A DNA stretch of 64,000 nt from Planoprotostelium fungivorum (lineage: Eukaryota > Evosea > Variosea > Cavosteliida > Cavosteliaceae), in contig MDYQ01000109.1 in the NCBI GenBank assembly GCA_003024175.1, positions 24,852-88,851 on the forward strand. The letters run 5' to 3'. The position numbers and the translations under genes were made by a program. Under the pieces are notes generated by a model that did no database searches, was not told the DNA's origin, and was given only the letters and a program-made list of their open reading frames with translations. Of the stretch, positions 12,389 to 24,000 are shown piece by piece. The stretch's first letter is position 1; each line of letters begins with the position of its first letter.

Positions 12389-14778
12389 ATGTCTTTTCGG
12401 AATCAGAGGCAACCATCAGAAAGCTCTGGCACGGAAGACAGTCCGAGAAGCTCTCTGAGGAGCTCTCAATCTGATGCGGAGTTAAGCCCTCAGATCTTTA
12501 GGAAAGACAGTACCGGTCCAGTCAGAGATTCGGTAATACGGATGAATGGACGAGTAAGATGTAACGAGCGACACAGCGATCGAATACAGGAGGGAGGGAA
12601 CCTCAGCGCATGAGTTCGGATCTGGGTGCCATATCTTCCAAAAAGTACGTGAAGGACTTCACATTCGGGAGAGTTCTTGGAGAAGGTGCTTATGGCGCTG
12701 TGAGTTAAAACTATCCTCACATCACCATCACCTAAAATCCGCATGTCGTCTACTGAATGGACACTGATTGAAATTATCTTTAGGTCGTTCTGGGCAAAGA
12801 GAACGAAACAGGAAAGGAATACGCCATCAAGATGATGGAACAACGACACCTGATGAAAGAGAAGAAGGTCAAATATGCCGTGACAGAGAGAGACATCCTC
12901 ACTCTGTGCCACAACAATCCCTTCATCGTTAAACTGTACTACACATTCAAGGACGATCAATATCTCTGTGAGGAGTCTGTCCAAACGAGAAGATTCATTT
13001 CTATCAGATTACGTTCTAGAGTTGTGTCCTAACGGGGAGTTATTGGATCACATCTCGAAAGCGGGATCCTTTGAAGAACCCTGCGCCGCTTTTTACGCTG
13101 CAGAGGTGAATTATCTCCATCATCATCGATCACCTACCATCATCTCCATCATCGATCACCTTCCATCATCTTCGTCCGTGGATCCATTCATCTGCATCTA
13201 TTCGAGTTTCAGATCGTCAACCAATGATCTCATATGTGTAGATCATCATGGCTTTGGAATTTCTGCACGATAACGGTATCATCCACAGAGATCTGAAACC
13301 AGAAAATGTGAGATCCCTTTCACCTGCTCCCTCTGACGAACAACAGATCCTTTCTCATTTGATGTTCATCCATCTACACCCTTAACCTGAAAACATATTT
13401 TATTAGATGACAGACTGCACATCAAATTGACTGATTTTGGAACGGCCAAGATCGTGGGAAAAGAGAAGACGGGTGAGTCTCTCGCTACGAAGAGAACAGA
13501 GTGAAGCTCATGATGATACAGCTCGCTCGAATTCGTTTGTGGGCACGGCTGAATATGTATCACCTGAATTATTGAAAGAGAAGATCACATCGAAGAGGTG
13601 AGTCGTCTTTTCATCTATGTCTCTGTGCATACACCTCTACACATACACACCCGTCTCCACACATCCTTTGTGGATATGCTGCAGTGAAGTTGAAGAGAAT
13701 AGTTCTGATCTGTGGGCCCTGGGATGCATCATCTATCAAATGATTGCGGGGAGACCTCCATTCCGTGGACCCAGTGAATACGTCATATTCGAAAAGGTGA
13801 GCATCTACAACGCAAAAGGAAGAGACACGAACGAGAGCAGGTCGAGAACTGTAGTTACACCTTTCCCAATGGATTTCCAGACACAGCGAAGGATTTGATC
13901 AGCAGACTCTTGGTAATCCACTCTTCCCATCATCTCTCAAATCGTCGATGACGAACCATCATCTCTCAAATCGTCGATGACGAACCATCATCACTCCATC
14001 GTCGATGACGAACCATCATCACTCCATCGTCGATGACGAACCATCATCACTCCATCGTCGATGACGAACCATCATCACTCCATCGTCGATGACGAACCAT
14101 CATCACTCCATCGTCGATGACGAACCATCATCTCTCAAATCGTCGATGCACAACCAGAAGAGAACTCAACGAAACAGGTCCTCGATCCCGACAGCCGTTT
14201 GGGTTTCGCATCGTTCAGTGAACTGAGGGAGCACTCGTTCTTCAGTGGAATCAAATGGGAAGACCTGCATGTACAGACACCGCCTCAGATGAAGTCGAGT
14301 CAGATCAAGATGGTCTTTGAAGAGGACGTCGTCGCTGAAGAAGAAGCCAAGCGAAAGAAGATGCAAGAAGAGGAGAACGAGAAATGGTCAGTCGAGTGAT
14401 GGATCATCTCTGATGAATGTAGGAAAAAGTTCTTATTGGACGAGAAGGAATTGATCTTGGAATCTGGACTGATATGGAAGAGGAAGGGAAGATCGGTGAA
14501 GAAGAGACAATTGATCCTCACGAATAAGCCTCGTCTCATCTACGTGGACCCGAAGAAGATGGTTCTGAAGGGTGAGATCCCTTGGACGTCACAACTCAAA
14601 CCGGAAGCCAAGAACAACACCTCCTGGTTTGTACATACGGTGAGATCATCACACACTACGCTAGATGTTGACGAACGAACAGCCGAAACGAACGTATATT
14701 CTGGAGGACATTCCGGGGAAATCTCAGAGGTGGATCGATGCGATCAACAAACAGCTCAATGTTTCCACTCGTGATTAA
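12389..14778 (+). CDS. PDK1: 3-phosphoinositide-dependent protein kinase 1 (PDK1-like)
   Basis: PDK1 is the AGC master kinase that phosphorylates the activation loop of AKT, S6K and PKC. All kinase hallmarks are visible: glycine loop GEGAYG, YAIKM lysine, [16 protein letters not shown], and the PDK1-type activation loop [16 protein letters not shown] with the autophosphorylated Ser. The AGC-type end ([14 protein letters not shown]) follows, then an Ala/Glu/Lys linker and a C-terminal PH domain (14430-14778) that should bind phosphoinositides at the membrane. The N-terminus is a Ser-rich tail; its first intron ends at CCTCAG just before the second Met (MSSDLG). Several introns are in phase. 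One is about 260 bp and filled with tandem repeats (see separate entry). The end is fixed by the phase-0 intron before [13 protein letters not shown] and TAA at 14776-14778. Confidence 0.93.
13927..14150 (+). repeat. Eight-copy 28/29-bp tandem repeat inside a PDK1 intron
   Basis: Two copies of a 29-bp unit (CCATCATCTCTCAAATCGTC + GATGACGAA) are followed by five copies of a 28-bp variant (CCATCATCACTCCATCG + TCGATGACGAA) and a final copy of the longer type. Copies within each type are identical, so the array is young. Each unit contains the short inverted repeat TCGTC-GAT-GACGA. Neighbouring introns are 40-70 bp, so the array has swollen this one several-fold. A related CATCATCGATCACC motif recurs in the intron at about 13110-13240. 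Confidence 0.95.
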
Positions 14779-14945
14779 CATAAACAACCATTCATAATGA
14801 ATTCTATACGTGAAACACCGAACAGACGTTGTGTTCGTCGATCAGATCGTGTACCTCGTTCTTCTCGTTCGAGACGAAACACTTGGGAAAACAAAAAAGA
14901 TCTTTCATTAGCTGTACAAGAATAAAAATGGTGGTCCTCTGTCCA

Positions 14946-15931
14946 TTAACGGTGGTGCGTGTCCTTCATCAGCCCGATACTCCAATACTCCCCGGGATCC
15001 TTCTGTTGCCCCACATTTGATATCGTTGGATGCACCTGCGATCTATAAATCATCCAAATATAACGAACGTCCTCACGTTCAATCTCTGTCTCAACGCTTG
15101 CTGTTGAGCCATTTCTGGGGAATAGAAGCTTGTCGTCGGTGATGGACTGGGTCGCAGATTGGGTCGAGATAGTTGCGGCTGATTCTGCAGCAGTGGGGGT
15201 GCCGTCTGTCCTGCCGACACTGACAGAGACCAATAGGAAGGTGACGGCGACAAGCTGCTCAGTGTTGGTGCTTTGTGTACTTGTGGTGGTTTTACCTGTA
15301 TCACGTTCAGAACATGTCATCACCTCTTTCGCCTTTGTTTGTTGGTTAATAAAAGTATGAATGATGTCTCACCTGATCAGGTGAGAGCGAAGACGAGCTA
15401 CTGACGCTGGCTGACCAATTGAATGAGGGACTCTGTCCAACAGTACTGTTGCTCGAGAATGACGATAAAGGTGCCAGCGAAGTTCTGAGGTTCGGGCTGG
15501 AAGTGAAGTTTGACTGATTCATGCCCGCTGTCCTCCGTTTAGGCGGATGACGCAAACGATAATCTCACTCTGAGCCGGACGCATCTGCCACTGTTGTGGA
15601 TTCGTTTGTGTGCTGTTGACAGACCAATTATGACTTCCGTGAGTATTCTGTCCGGGTGGCTGATACGATGGAGGTCGATAGCCGGCAGCGATCTAACAGG
15701 AGAGGTGAGAAATATTACGAAACGATATACTCACTTGTGGAGGCTGTGTTGGTTTTTCACTGTGATGGACTTGAATCCTCACCGGAGCGTAGTTCTATAA
15801 CGATTTAGCAGGAGCTGAAGAGGTCTAATCACAGGTGGTTCCGGTGGCGCCATCAGACTTCTGATCTGAGTATCTCTGCGGTCGTCATTGTAATAACTCA
15901 GCGAGCTTCCTATCGACTGTTTTGGATACAT
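14946..15931 (-). CDS. Pro/Ser/Gln-rich low-complexity protein
   Basis: Six exons fit in frame from ATG 15931 to TAA 14946-14948. The chain starts MYPKQSIGSSLSYYND and passes through IAAGYRPPSYQPPGQN, a Ser/Asn-rich part (NFTSSPNLRTSLAPLSSF) and a Pro/Gln-rich part (PPQVHKAPTLSSLSP), ending GEYWSIGLMKDTHHR. Introns of 38-77 bp begin GTGAG/GTGAT and end TAG or CAG. Composition predicts disorder. There is no recognisable domain, signal peptide or membrane segment, and I do not assign a function. It may be a scaffold or regulatory protein. Confidence 0.5.
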
Positions 15932-16124
15932 GAGGCTACACTGATGCTGAGCGAACTGTTCCGAAAATAAATATCCTAAAATGGCACTAAAGTAGACGGA
16001 AATTCGCCACAATTTTCATGACGAATAGAGACTGATACACAATTCTGGGTTACAAAGACGATGTCAGCACTTGATCTTCTTGTTTATACATTCTCATGAC
16101 TGTACACTCTTCATTCAAAATTAC

Positions 16125-16819
16125 TCATGCAATGCTTGGTGATGCTGGATTGGAATAGTCTGACCACTCGGTGCCACTATTGAACGATTCTGGAGCTTCA
16201 TTGCCTGCCTTCAAGAAATGACTCAATTGATCTCTCATTATCATCTTCCAGTCGCCTGCTTTTGTCAGAACATGAGGACAAGTCCGCACACAGATTCACC
16301 TCGAAAGTGAATGATGTGGTAGTCAACCAATGTAAGTCTCTCTCCTGAGCGAAGAAAGAGGACAAGGTCATATGCGTAGCCTCCAGTCGAATCTTTCTGT
16401 TTGATCATAGCCACCTCTTTCAGTTCGTGGAACAAGAAACCTCTTGTGTGCACTCCCGTGATCGATATCTCCTTTAATGACAACTGGAGGCTCTCAGATT
16501 GATACAATTTATGTGAACATCCCACCTTCTTCTGTGCATTATCGAAGATATATTCCTGGTATCTAGCCGTATTGAACAGAGGGATACCTGTGCAGAGAGA
16601 AATGAACCCAACATACCAATGCGGCCCGAGTAGAAAGATCCAGATCACTCCGAGAATAGATAGAGCCAATCCAATGATCCCTGTGACCTCTAAGTTGAAT
16701 AAAGAAGTCGCATCACCTCTTGGGATCCAGCTACAAAGGGGGTCATTTCGAACGATCAATATGTGGTCTTCGGTCCTATATAGACCACCTCTGAAGAAGT
16801 TGGAGAGCCAATTGATCAT
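16125..16819 (-). CDS. CYBC1/EROS-like (DUF4564) membrane protein
   Basis: Two exons (16819-16300 and 16255-16125) give 216 aa. Two hydrophobic segments (GIIGLALSILGVIWIFLLG and WYVGFISLCTGIPLF) are followed by a soluble part. The order and spacing resemble human CYBC1/EROS: hydrophobic pair, then (E)xIFD...KKV, a LY motif, then ELKEV and YDLVLFLRSGERLTL. CYBC1 is an ER chaperone needed for NADPH-oxidase gp91phox heme protein stability in phagocytes; a plant DUF4564 relative acts in photoprotection. If correct, this would support ROS production or another membrane-complex assembly task. Similarity was judged by eye from motif order, so it is moderate, not proven. Confidence 0.55.
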
Positions 16820-17125
16820 ATCATTGGCGGGTCAAAATTGCGAAAATCTGATCTTTTCCGGTTTGTCAAAAAGTTGATCACATCAGATGATCAGATCACC
16901 ATCTCTTTCACCACTTGAGACAACAAGACAAATTGTACGCTATCAACAGAATGTACAATGCCAGAGGTAACATCCGGAGTGTATAGATCGACTAATCCTA
17001 TCAGAAATCTAGCAGTGCTAAAGGGAAGGATGAGCAAATCTTCTGCATCAAAGATCTCTGGTAAAAATACTTCGTGAGCTCTCCTTGATCGATTATTGTT
17101 GAAATCACTCATCATCAATCGTCAG

Positions 17126-17939
17126 ATCCACCGATTGGTTACGTCGTCAATTGGCCGACCCATTCGTTCAAGGCGCAATTGCACAAGGATATCGATCCAG
17201 GGCCGCATTCAAGCTGATCCAGATGAACGAGAAAAAGAAACTTTTGAAGCCTGGAGGTGAACGGTGGCAAGACACCCTCCATTGATCTATAGAAGATCTC
17301 GTCATCGATCTGGGGTCTACTCCAGGAGGTTGGACTCAAGTGGCAACTAAGGAAGTCAATTCGGTCGGTGCTGAGGGTAAGCCAAAGGGTGTAGTGATCA
17401 GTGTGGACATCCAAGGCAAGCGATCTTTACATCATCAAGATGTGATCGAAGACTTCGTAGCTCATAACCTATTAGAGATGACACAAGTCAATGGTGCAAC
17501 CTTTATTCAAGGTGATTTCATGGACGAACCAATACAGAAGAAGATCATTGCAAAGTTAGAAGGGAAGAAGGCGGACGTCATCTTATCTGGTGAGATGTCC
17601 TCTCATCATCATCTCATCCCTTCAGACATGGCATCTTCTGCCACCGGCGATCACAAGATCGATCATCTGAGGATCATGGTGAGAGCGGCACATCTTCCAT
17701 CGTTCTCCTCCTGACTCTATCAGAACCTCCTCGAATCGGTCTCCATGTTCTCAGAGACGCACTTGAGAGAGGGAGGGACTCTCTTGATGAAGACTCTACA
17801 AGGTGGATCGGAGAAGGAGTTCATCAAAGGTCTCTCCACGAAATTTTCTTCCGTCAAATACGCAAAACCAGAAGCCAGTCGAGAGAGTTCTTCGGAAGTG
17901 TATCTGTTGGCTGAATCGCATCGGCCGATAAAGAAATGA
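17126..17939 (+). CDS. MRM2: Mitochondrial 21S/16S rRNA 2'-O-methyltransferase (MRM2/RrmJ family), 5' end unresolved
   Basis: The FtsJ/RrmJ family makes a 2'-O-methyluridine in the A-loop of the large rRNA. The exon at 17126 begins STDWLRRQLADPFVQGA and continues GYRSRAAFKL, the RrmJ start. The SAM-binding motif is DLGSTPGGWTQ. The K-D-K-E catalytic tetrad is complete: K in AAFKL, D in ILSDMASSATG, K in LLMKTLQGG, and E in SSSEVYLLAE. KPEASRESSSEVYLLAE is the eukaryotic MRM2 form, pointing to the mitochondrial enzyme. One intron (17416-17460) appears to be GC-AG (CAAG|GCAAG). The start codon lies in an upstream exon I could not fix between about 16930 and 17100; a targeting peptide is expected there. 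Confidence 0.88.
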
Positions 17940-17950
17940 GATTCGTACTG

Positions 17951-18435
17951 TCATTTATCTCCGGGTAGTGAATGAATGGAGGGAGTCAGGAGATGGTAGA
18001 GGGAGGCATCGTCATCGTTCAACAAGTAGAACTGATTCGAATGGAGTTCACCCATATCCTCTGAGATGGACGGTTGTTCGCTCTGTCAGACGTCAATGGT
18101 GATCGGCATCATCGCATGGTCTCACCTGATCATCGTTCCTCTCTTCTTCGTACTCTGCCGGATCGTTGTCGGCCCTCCTGGATGTGCCAGGTTTGTATCT
18201 TAGAGTGTATAACAGAGTGGTCTTCAAGTCTATCTTTCTCGATCTCTTGATGGTGGACAGGGACGTCTCCAAGACCTGAGAAGATGAGTGAAAGCCAATC
18301 AGAGAGAGTACCTTTGAGAGGAGTGTGGGAGATATGTCCCTGCTGAGAGAGGCCACGAGGGGTATCCGAAGAGGTGATACGGTGGGGAGTTCGTATATGA
18401 GCCTTACACTGTTCCTCCCAATATCTGTCAGACAT
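17951..18435 (-). CDS. Small protein of unknown function (about 110 aa)
   Basis: Four exons join in phase: MSDRYWEEQ; DISPTLLSK; VLETSLSTIKRSRKIDLK and onwards to EEERNDDQ; then SEQPSISEDMGELHSNQFYL and onwards to LPGDK and TGA at 17951-17953. The middle is basic and helical (TIKRSRKIDLKTTLLYTLRYK); the end is acidic and polar. It sits 12 bp from the end of the convergent MRM2 gene. I recognise no family. The regular frame across three short introns is the main support. Confidence 0.5.
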
Positions 18436-18554
18436 TCTTCCTATTTATCTTCAGAATCTATGGCAATCTGATGTTCACCTCTAGCGATTTGGAGATGATT
18501 CCACGGCAGTAGTGGGATGATCTACCTGAGATCAGGAAAGAATAGGATCCATAC

Positions 18555-18850
18555 TCACTGATAAGTCTCTAACAATAACATCTTATCCTCCTCGCAACCT
18601 GCAATGTCCAACAACGCCTCATCCAGCTTCTTGAGTTTGTCACTCTTCCTCTTCGTGGTGGAAAACGTATTCGATGGTCTTCCCTTCTTTTTCGTCTGTG
18701 ACGTTTTTGCTTTCTTCGTGGGAGGTTCTTTCACCTGTATCATTCAGGCCACATCATCTCAATAGATTGTCGTCGTACTTGTTCTTCTTCCAGATCAGGG
18801 TTCAAACTCATCCAATGTGGAACGACTGCTCTTTCATTCTCCTCACTCAT
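18555..18850 (-). CDS. Small Lys-rich protein of unknown function (83 aa)
   Basis: Two exons (18850-18779 and 18734-18555) join in phase 0 across a 44-bp intron. The N-terminal 24 residues are acidic (MSEENERAVVPHWMSLNPDL). A strongly basic stretch follows (PTKKAKTSQTKKKGRPSN, then TTKRKSDKLKKLDEA) with a bipartite nuclear-signal look and an AT-hook-like KKGRPS. The acidic end is LLDIAGCEEDKMLLLETYQ. A nuclear, DNA- or chromatin-linked role is a guess from composition. No family is recognised. Confidence 0.5.
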
Positions 18851-18986
18851 CTTCAGGGAGAAGATCTGTGAGATCGGATGGGATCATCTGCAATCGCATT
18901 TTCCAGCGTTTCGCATCTGGTGTTCAGAGAATTTCGCTTCCTACAACGAAACGTCCAGACAAAACTCTCATTTCAAATCATTTGAC

Positions 18987-20929
18987 ATGCTGTCCTTCTT
19001 CAGTTCTAAGCCAAGAGTCGACGAACCGGTGAGATGATTTCAGTGTGTATCACGTTGCTCAAATCCCAAAGGCCACACCTCTGGACTCTGGAGTATACAT
19101 TCTCCGCAACAGGACATCGGGTACTGTACTCGAATTGGCTGAATCCAATGACAAACCTGTATGGACAAGAAGAAATCGTGTTCAGGCCAGTAAGCAGGTA
19201 GATATTCCCCCTGTGACGTGACATTGACTCCTTCAGATCGAGCCGACCGATCTGAAGCAATGTTGGTTGATCTCCACTCTGCGACACGATGACTGGGTCT
19301 CCTTCTTGAACCTCAAGGGAGGAACTTACATTGACCTCGACGATGGTAGCAGCAGAAATGGAACTCTATGTTACGGATACGCTCTTCCAGCTGCTTTCCC
19401 TTTGGCTAAAAATGAAGAGAACAAGGAATGGCTGCCCACAAAGAATGCAGAGGGCTACTGGAGGTGTGTAAGGTGTCAGACAAAGAGTTCACTCTGGTCG
19501 AAGATTCAAGAACAGAGGCTCTGGCACTTACCTCGAGATCAACGACGGATCGAATGCACAGGGAGCCACCGTTCAAGGTTGGAAGGGCAATGAGGCCCAG
19601 CCCAACCAACAGTGGGAGCTCATTCCCGCTCCCCCCAACATCATCCCCGGCTCTCTCTTCGTACCCATCCAAAAGTGGATGTCATGTAAGACCTCTTCTG
19701 CAGGCGTATAACTGAATCCGATCAGCCATACCCGACGAGAAGTTGATCTCTGAGCTGTCCATACCAGGAACACATCAATCCGGCGCCATCATCCGCGATG
19801 GTGTTCACGCTCACCTCCAATGCCAGGAGAACAACCACCGCTGGCCCGTTCAACTCTTCAACGGAATCCGTCACTTCGACTTGAGAACATTCTGTGACAA
19901 GGATCAGATCATGGGTGTCAGTGGTGCCAGCGATCAAGAGTGGTCTTACCTCGGTTTCCAGACTTCCGTTGAGAGGTGAAGCACATCACCATTTCATCAT
20001 CGTGAAACGATGACAGATTCCTCGCGGAGCATCCAACGGAGGTTGTCTTTGCCTTCGTCACCATCGATGAGAAGAAGGTGGACCGCGCCAAGGTGAGAAC
20101 GGTCAAGAGACGAAACTGAGGGGAGAAGGTGTACACCAAGGCTTATGCGGATAAGTGGTGGGAAGTGATGTTCCAGGCCATCAACAAGAACCCCAACATG
20201 TACGCCAGATGCCACGGAGGTAAGTCCTTTCTCTCTCTCTCATCTCATTCAACACAGGAACGTATGCCTCTCAGTCTCTCAAGTCACTCCGAGGAAAGTT
20301 GGTTCTCATCGTCAAGGACTATCAGATCCCAGGTCATCCACCTCTACCATTCCTCTTGATCTTCTCTTGTCCTCCGATTTCGACTCACCTGTAACAGGCA
20401 CCACCAAGCCCATCTTTGACTGGGCATGGAGCACTATTCCCAGCACTGTGAGTGTGACACGTCATGGAGACCCTGACAGACTTCCAGGTGACCGAGCCAA
20501 CCGACGCAGCCAGCGGTGAGGCCTGGGACCAGACCGGACCCTCTGTCAAGTGGCAGAAGTCAAAGACGGTGAATCGATTCGTTGTAGATGGATGCAGAAT
20601 TGACGACAGTAGGTGATTGAAGCGGCCGTGGCTGACAAAGACGGCAACTCGTACTACCACGTCAGCCTGGACACGGACTCCTTCCCCGAATCTTCTCCTC
20701 GCCGTCGCACGGCCTTTGAGCTCAACTGTTTCTTGGCGGACTATCTCAAGGCTAAGGTGAGGTCGCTCTCTCCTTCTTCATGATGGTGGAGTCTGATGGT
20801 GAGAAGGAGTCAACCGGGCCGAACCGATTGGGCTTCGTGGCGATGGACTTCTACCACGTCCCTTCCAATCTCGTGGGAGACATCATCGCCACCAACCCTC
20901 TATCTCAGCTACCTCCTCCCATGGTCTGA
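18987..20929 (+). CDS. Ricin-B-lectin / PI-PLC X-domain protein
   Basis: The first exon encodes MLSFFSSKPRVDEP and a 44-bp intron follows. The N-terminal half (about 19064-19720) is a beta-trefoil of the ricin-B type: GVYILRNRTSGTVLELAES, WLISTLRHDDWVSFLNLKGG, and a repeat ending NEAQPNQQWELIPAP (QxW motif). The C-terminal half is a phosphatidylinositol-specific phospholipase C X-box: ISELSIPGTHQSGA with the catalytic His, GIRHFDLRTF, VVFAFVTID, LVLIVKDYQIPG and AMDFYHVPSN. No Y-box, EF hand, PH, signal peptide or membrane segment is seen, so it resembles bacterial-type and PLCXD enzymes more than metazoan PLC. The trefoil may target it to lipid or carbohydrate. Introns are short. TGA at 20927-20929 is followed 7 bases later by AATAAA. 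Confidence 0.85.
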
Positions 20930-20936
20930 GCTTCAG

Positions 20937-20942
20937 AATAAA
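20937..20942 (+). terminator. Polyadenylation signal of the ricin/PI-PLC gene
   Basis: AATAAA starts 8 bases after the TGA stop. Confidence 0.6.
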
Positions 20943-21031
20943 ACACCCTATTAAGATATATATCCGTAAGGTTTGTGTCGGTGTGTTGATTTCCGAACAT
21001 TTGGAAACTCGGACCAACGGTTAACTGGGGG

Positions 21032-24000
21032 ATGGCGGAGCCCGATGATAAAGTATGGACGTTTGTAAGTCTCGCGTTGACGATTCACAGAAGAAGTTCA
21101 GCGACATGGACTTTCCCATGGACAATCAGGAGCTGATTGGAAATGAATTATATAGAATAGTGAGTGCTACAGTTGCAAAATGAGAGATCCTGAAACGTGA
21201 AATAGTGTCTTCTTGGTGCAGAGCGCTCGGGAAAGGTAAGATGGAAGATGACTTAATGTCTGATTACACCAATAGACCAGCCTGCTGAATCGATTTCTCG
21301 ACGATGCATTTGATGATAGTAGAGATATACCCACCATGCAGAGTAAAAAAATCAAACGAATCGTCAATGGATCGAACCAGACAGCCCATCTAGAGATTTT
21401 AGACACCGGTGGAGACCCGAAATTATATGAAGAGAAACATCAATCGGTGAGGACTCAATTGAATGTGAATCATTGAATTACCCAGTGGATTGGTTGGGGG
21501 GATGGATTTGTCATTACCTACGACATATCATCCACAACACAATACGATGCAGTCAATATCTACAGAAAGAACATCGAGAAGATTAAGAAGGGTGAAGACG
21601 TCCCAATTTTGGTGATAGGGACCTTCAGCGACAAGGATGCCAGGAGGAAGATAACGAGGCAACAAGCACTTGACATGACGAAATCCACCAGCTGCCTCTT
21701 CCAGGAGGTAAGTCATCCATCCTCCTCCCAATCTATCCGATCCGACAGAGACGAATGGAACGAATGAAACGAACAGGTGTCCTCTAAAACGGGAGACAAC
21801 GTCTTCGCATCTATGTCCAATCTGATTAATCAGATGAGACTGAAGAAGTTGAAGTCAGCCTTCTTCACAATCCAACCGTCCAAGACAAAAAACACAAAGA
21901 AGGGTGCCGATTTCGTCATCTCTGAGGAAGAGAAGGAGCCCATCCCCCCTGAGAACGACAACGAGGACACTTCAGATGACTCATCCATCAACCTCTCTGA
22001 TTCAGGTGGAAACAAGGTGAAGCTCTACATCATCAGTTCGCATCACACGTCGATGCATTTCTGATAAGCGAAGGACTTGAAGAGAAAATCGACGCGAATG
22101 AAGAAGACGAGATTGTTCTCCAAGAAAACAGAATCGGATGAGAACAGCACCTCCTTCATGGCCATCAGCTCCTTTCCAAAATTCGAGAGAGAGTCCAGCG
22201 AAATCATCGAAGCATTTTTCAACAGCAAAGAGAGATTCGACGACGATTGGACCACTCAGCCGTGAGTCCACTCCTCTTTTCTCTTGTTGAAGGTGTTGAC
22301 TCGTTGTAGAAATCGAAATGAAGAGCCTAAGAAGTTAGAGACGTGTAGTATGGTGTCAGTGGCATGTCAAGAAGATGGTTTCAGAATCGATGATGGTTCC
22401 TCAGATCACGTGATCACAGAGACTGGTGAGGGATTCGTTGTGGATGGAACTGATGGTGGTAGAATGGAACGACCCCGATGATCGATTTTACTTCCTCCAA
22501 TATTTCTCGGGGACTGATTACATCACACTTCTCAGCACATCAGAAGAGAATGCCATCATCATCGTCATGGAATCGTTCAATCGTGATCAGATCGACGATG
22601 TCAAGGCCATCATGTGGACGAAGCTGGTGATGATCTCATCATCCGATCATCACATCATCACGTCTTCAACTTATCGATCACAGCGAACTGAGAGATTACG
22701 CATCCCCTACTCTTGCTGTCTATCTGTCTCTCATGCGATCAAATATCTCAAGTTGAAATACACCGAACTCAACGGCGTTCGATTCCAAGAAGTGTCGAGG
22801 GACACTGCAGATGAGGCCACGCTGGAGACACTGAACACAGAGTTACTGAAATACGAAGAGAGGAACATACAGGTCAACTATAAGATCGGTATGGTCTATG
22901 CCAAGAGCTCGAAACAAACCGAGAATGAGTTATTTTCAAACAGTTGAGGTCACGTGACGATACGAGTGCTGAATGTAGACAGATGAGACGAGTGAAGAAT
23001 ACGAGAAATTTCTAGAGTTCATCGGAGAAAAGATCCAACTGTTTGGATGGACCGGTTACCGTGGAGGTCTCGATCCTGAGAGTGAGATGATTCATCATCG
23101 TGATCTATCATTCATGTACATCAGAAAATACCACAGGATCTCACTCTGTCTTCACCACTCACTGCAAGTTGAACGTCATGGTATGATCCAGATTCGTCTC
23201 ACTTATTCGTTATCGTTATTCTTCATTCATCGTTGATTGATTTCAGTTCCATGTGAACACTCTACTCCCATACATGCCCGCTGATGCCCAACAATTGGAG
23301 AGGAAGAGACACACTGGAAATGGTGAGAGTCATCTCCTTCCTCTTCCATTCATTCCTCTTCCAATATCAATTCTACATCAAAAGATTTACAAACGTCAGA
23401 TGTCGTGGTCGTTGTCTTCAAAGATGACGATGAACCGTTCGATCCGAGGATCTTCAAATCACACTTTAATCGTATCCTTTACTCTATGTAACATCCACAA
23501 CCATTCTCCTTGACTTTGTCAGATGTCTTTTGTATCGTGAGGAAGAGTGAGAAGGAAGAAGAATACGACGTCTCCTTTGCATATCGCTCCGGAGTGTGAG
23601 ACGAATTTGTCATCGATATCACAATTGATCGAGGAACAGAGCTCCCTTCGGCCCTCAGCTACCTCACACCACCAAGTTGACAGAAGATTTCAGAAATGCT
23701 CTCCTGACCAAACGTAATCCATTCATCATCGTAATGTCTCACGACCCCCTCTTACAACCATACAGTGGTCAACGGAGAGAAAGGTGCCATGCAGGCCAAA
23801 TCCTTCTTGGACAGAAGAGTTCGAACGAAAGCAGAGAACCTGCAGATGATCTGCACTTCCATCGCTCAGAAGACTAACGAGAGAGAGATGAAGAAGTCAA
23901 AGTCGGCGTCAGATCGAACGGGGTGATACAAATCGATCGATGACGTGAAATGACGTCACCAGTTTCATGCCCAGAGCCACACGAACGGAGAGCACTGAGA

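Noticed and set aside
13927-14150. CRISPR-like array
   Set aside because: Units are directly adjacent without unique spacers and lie inside a eukaryotic intron; it is a minisatellite.
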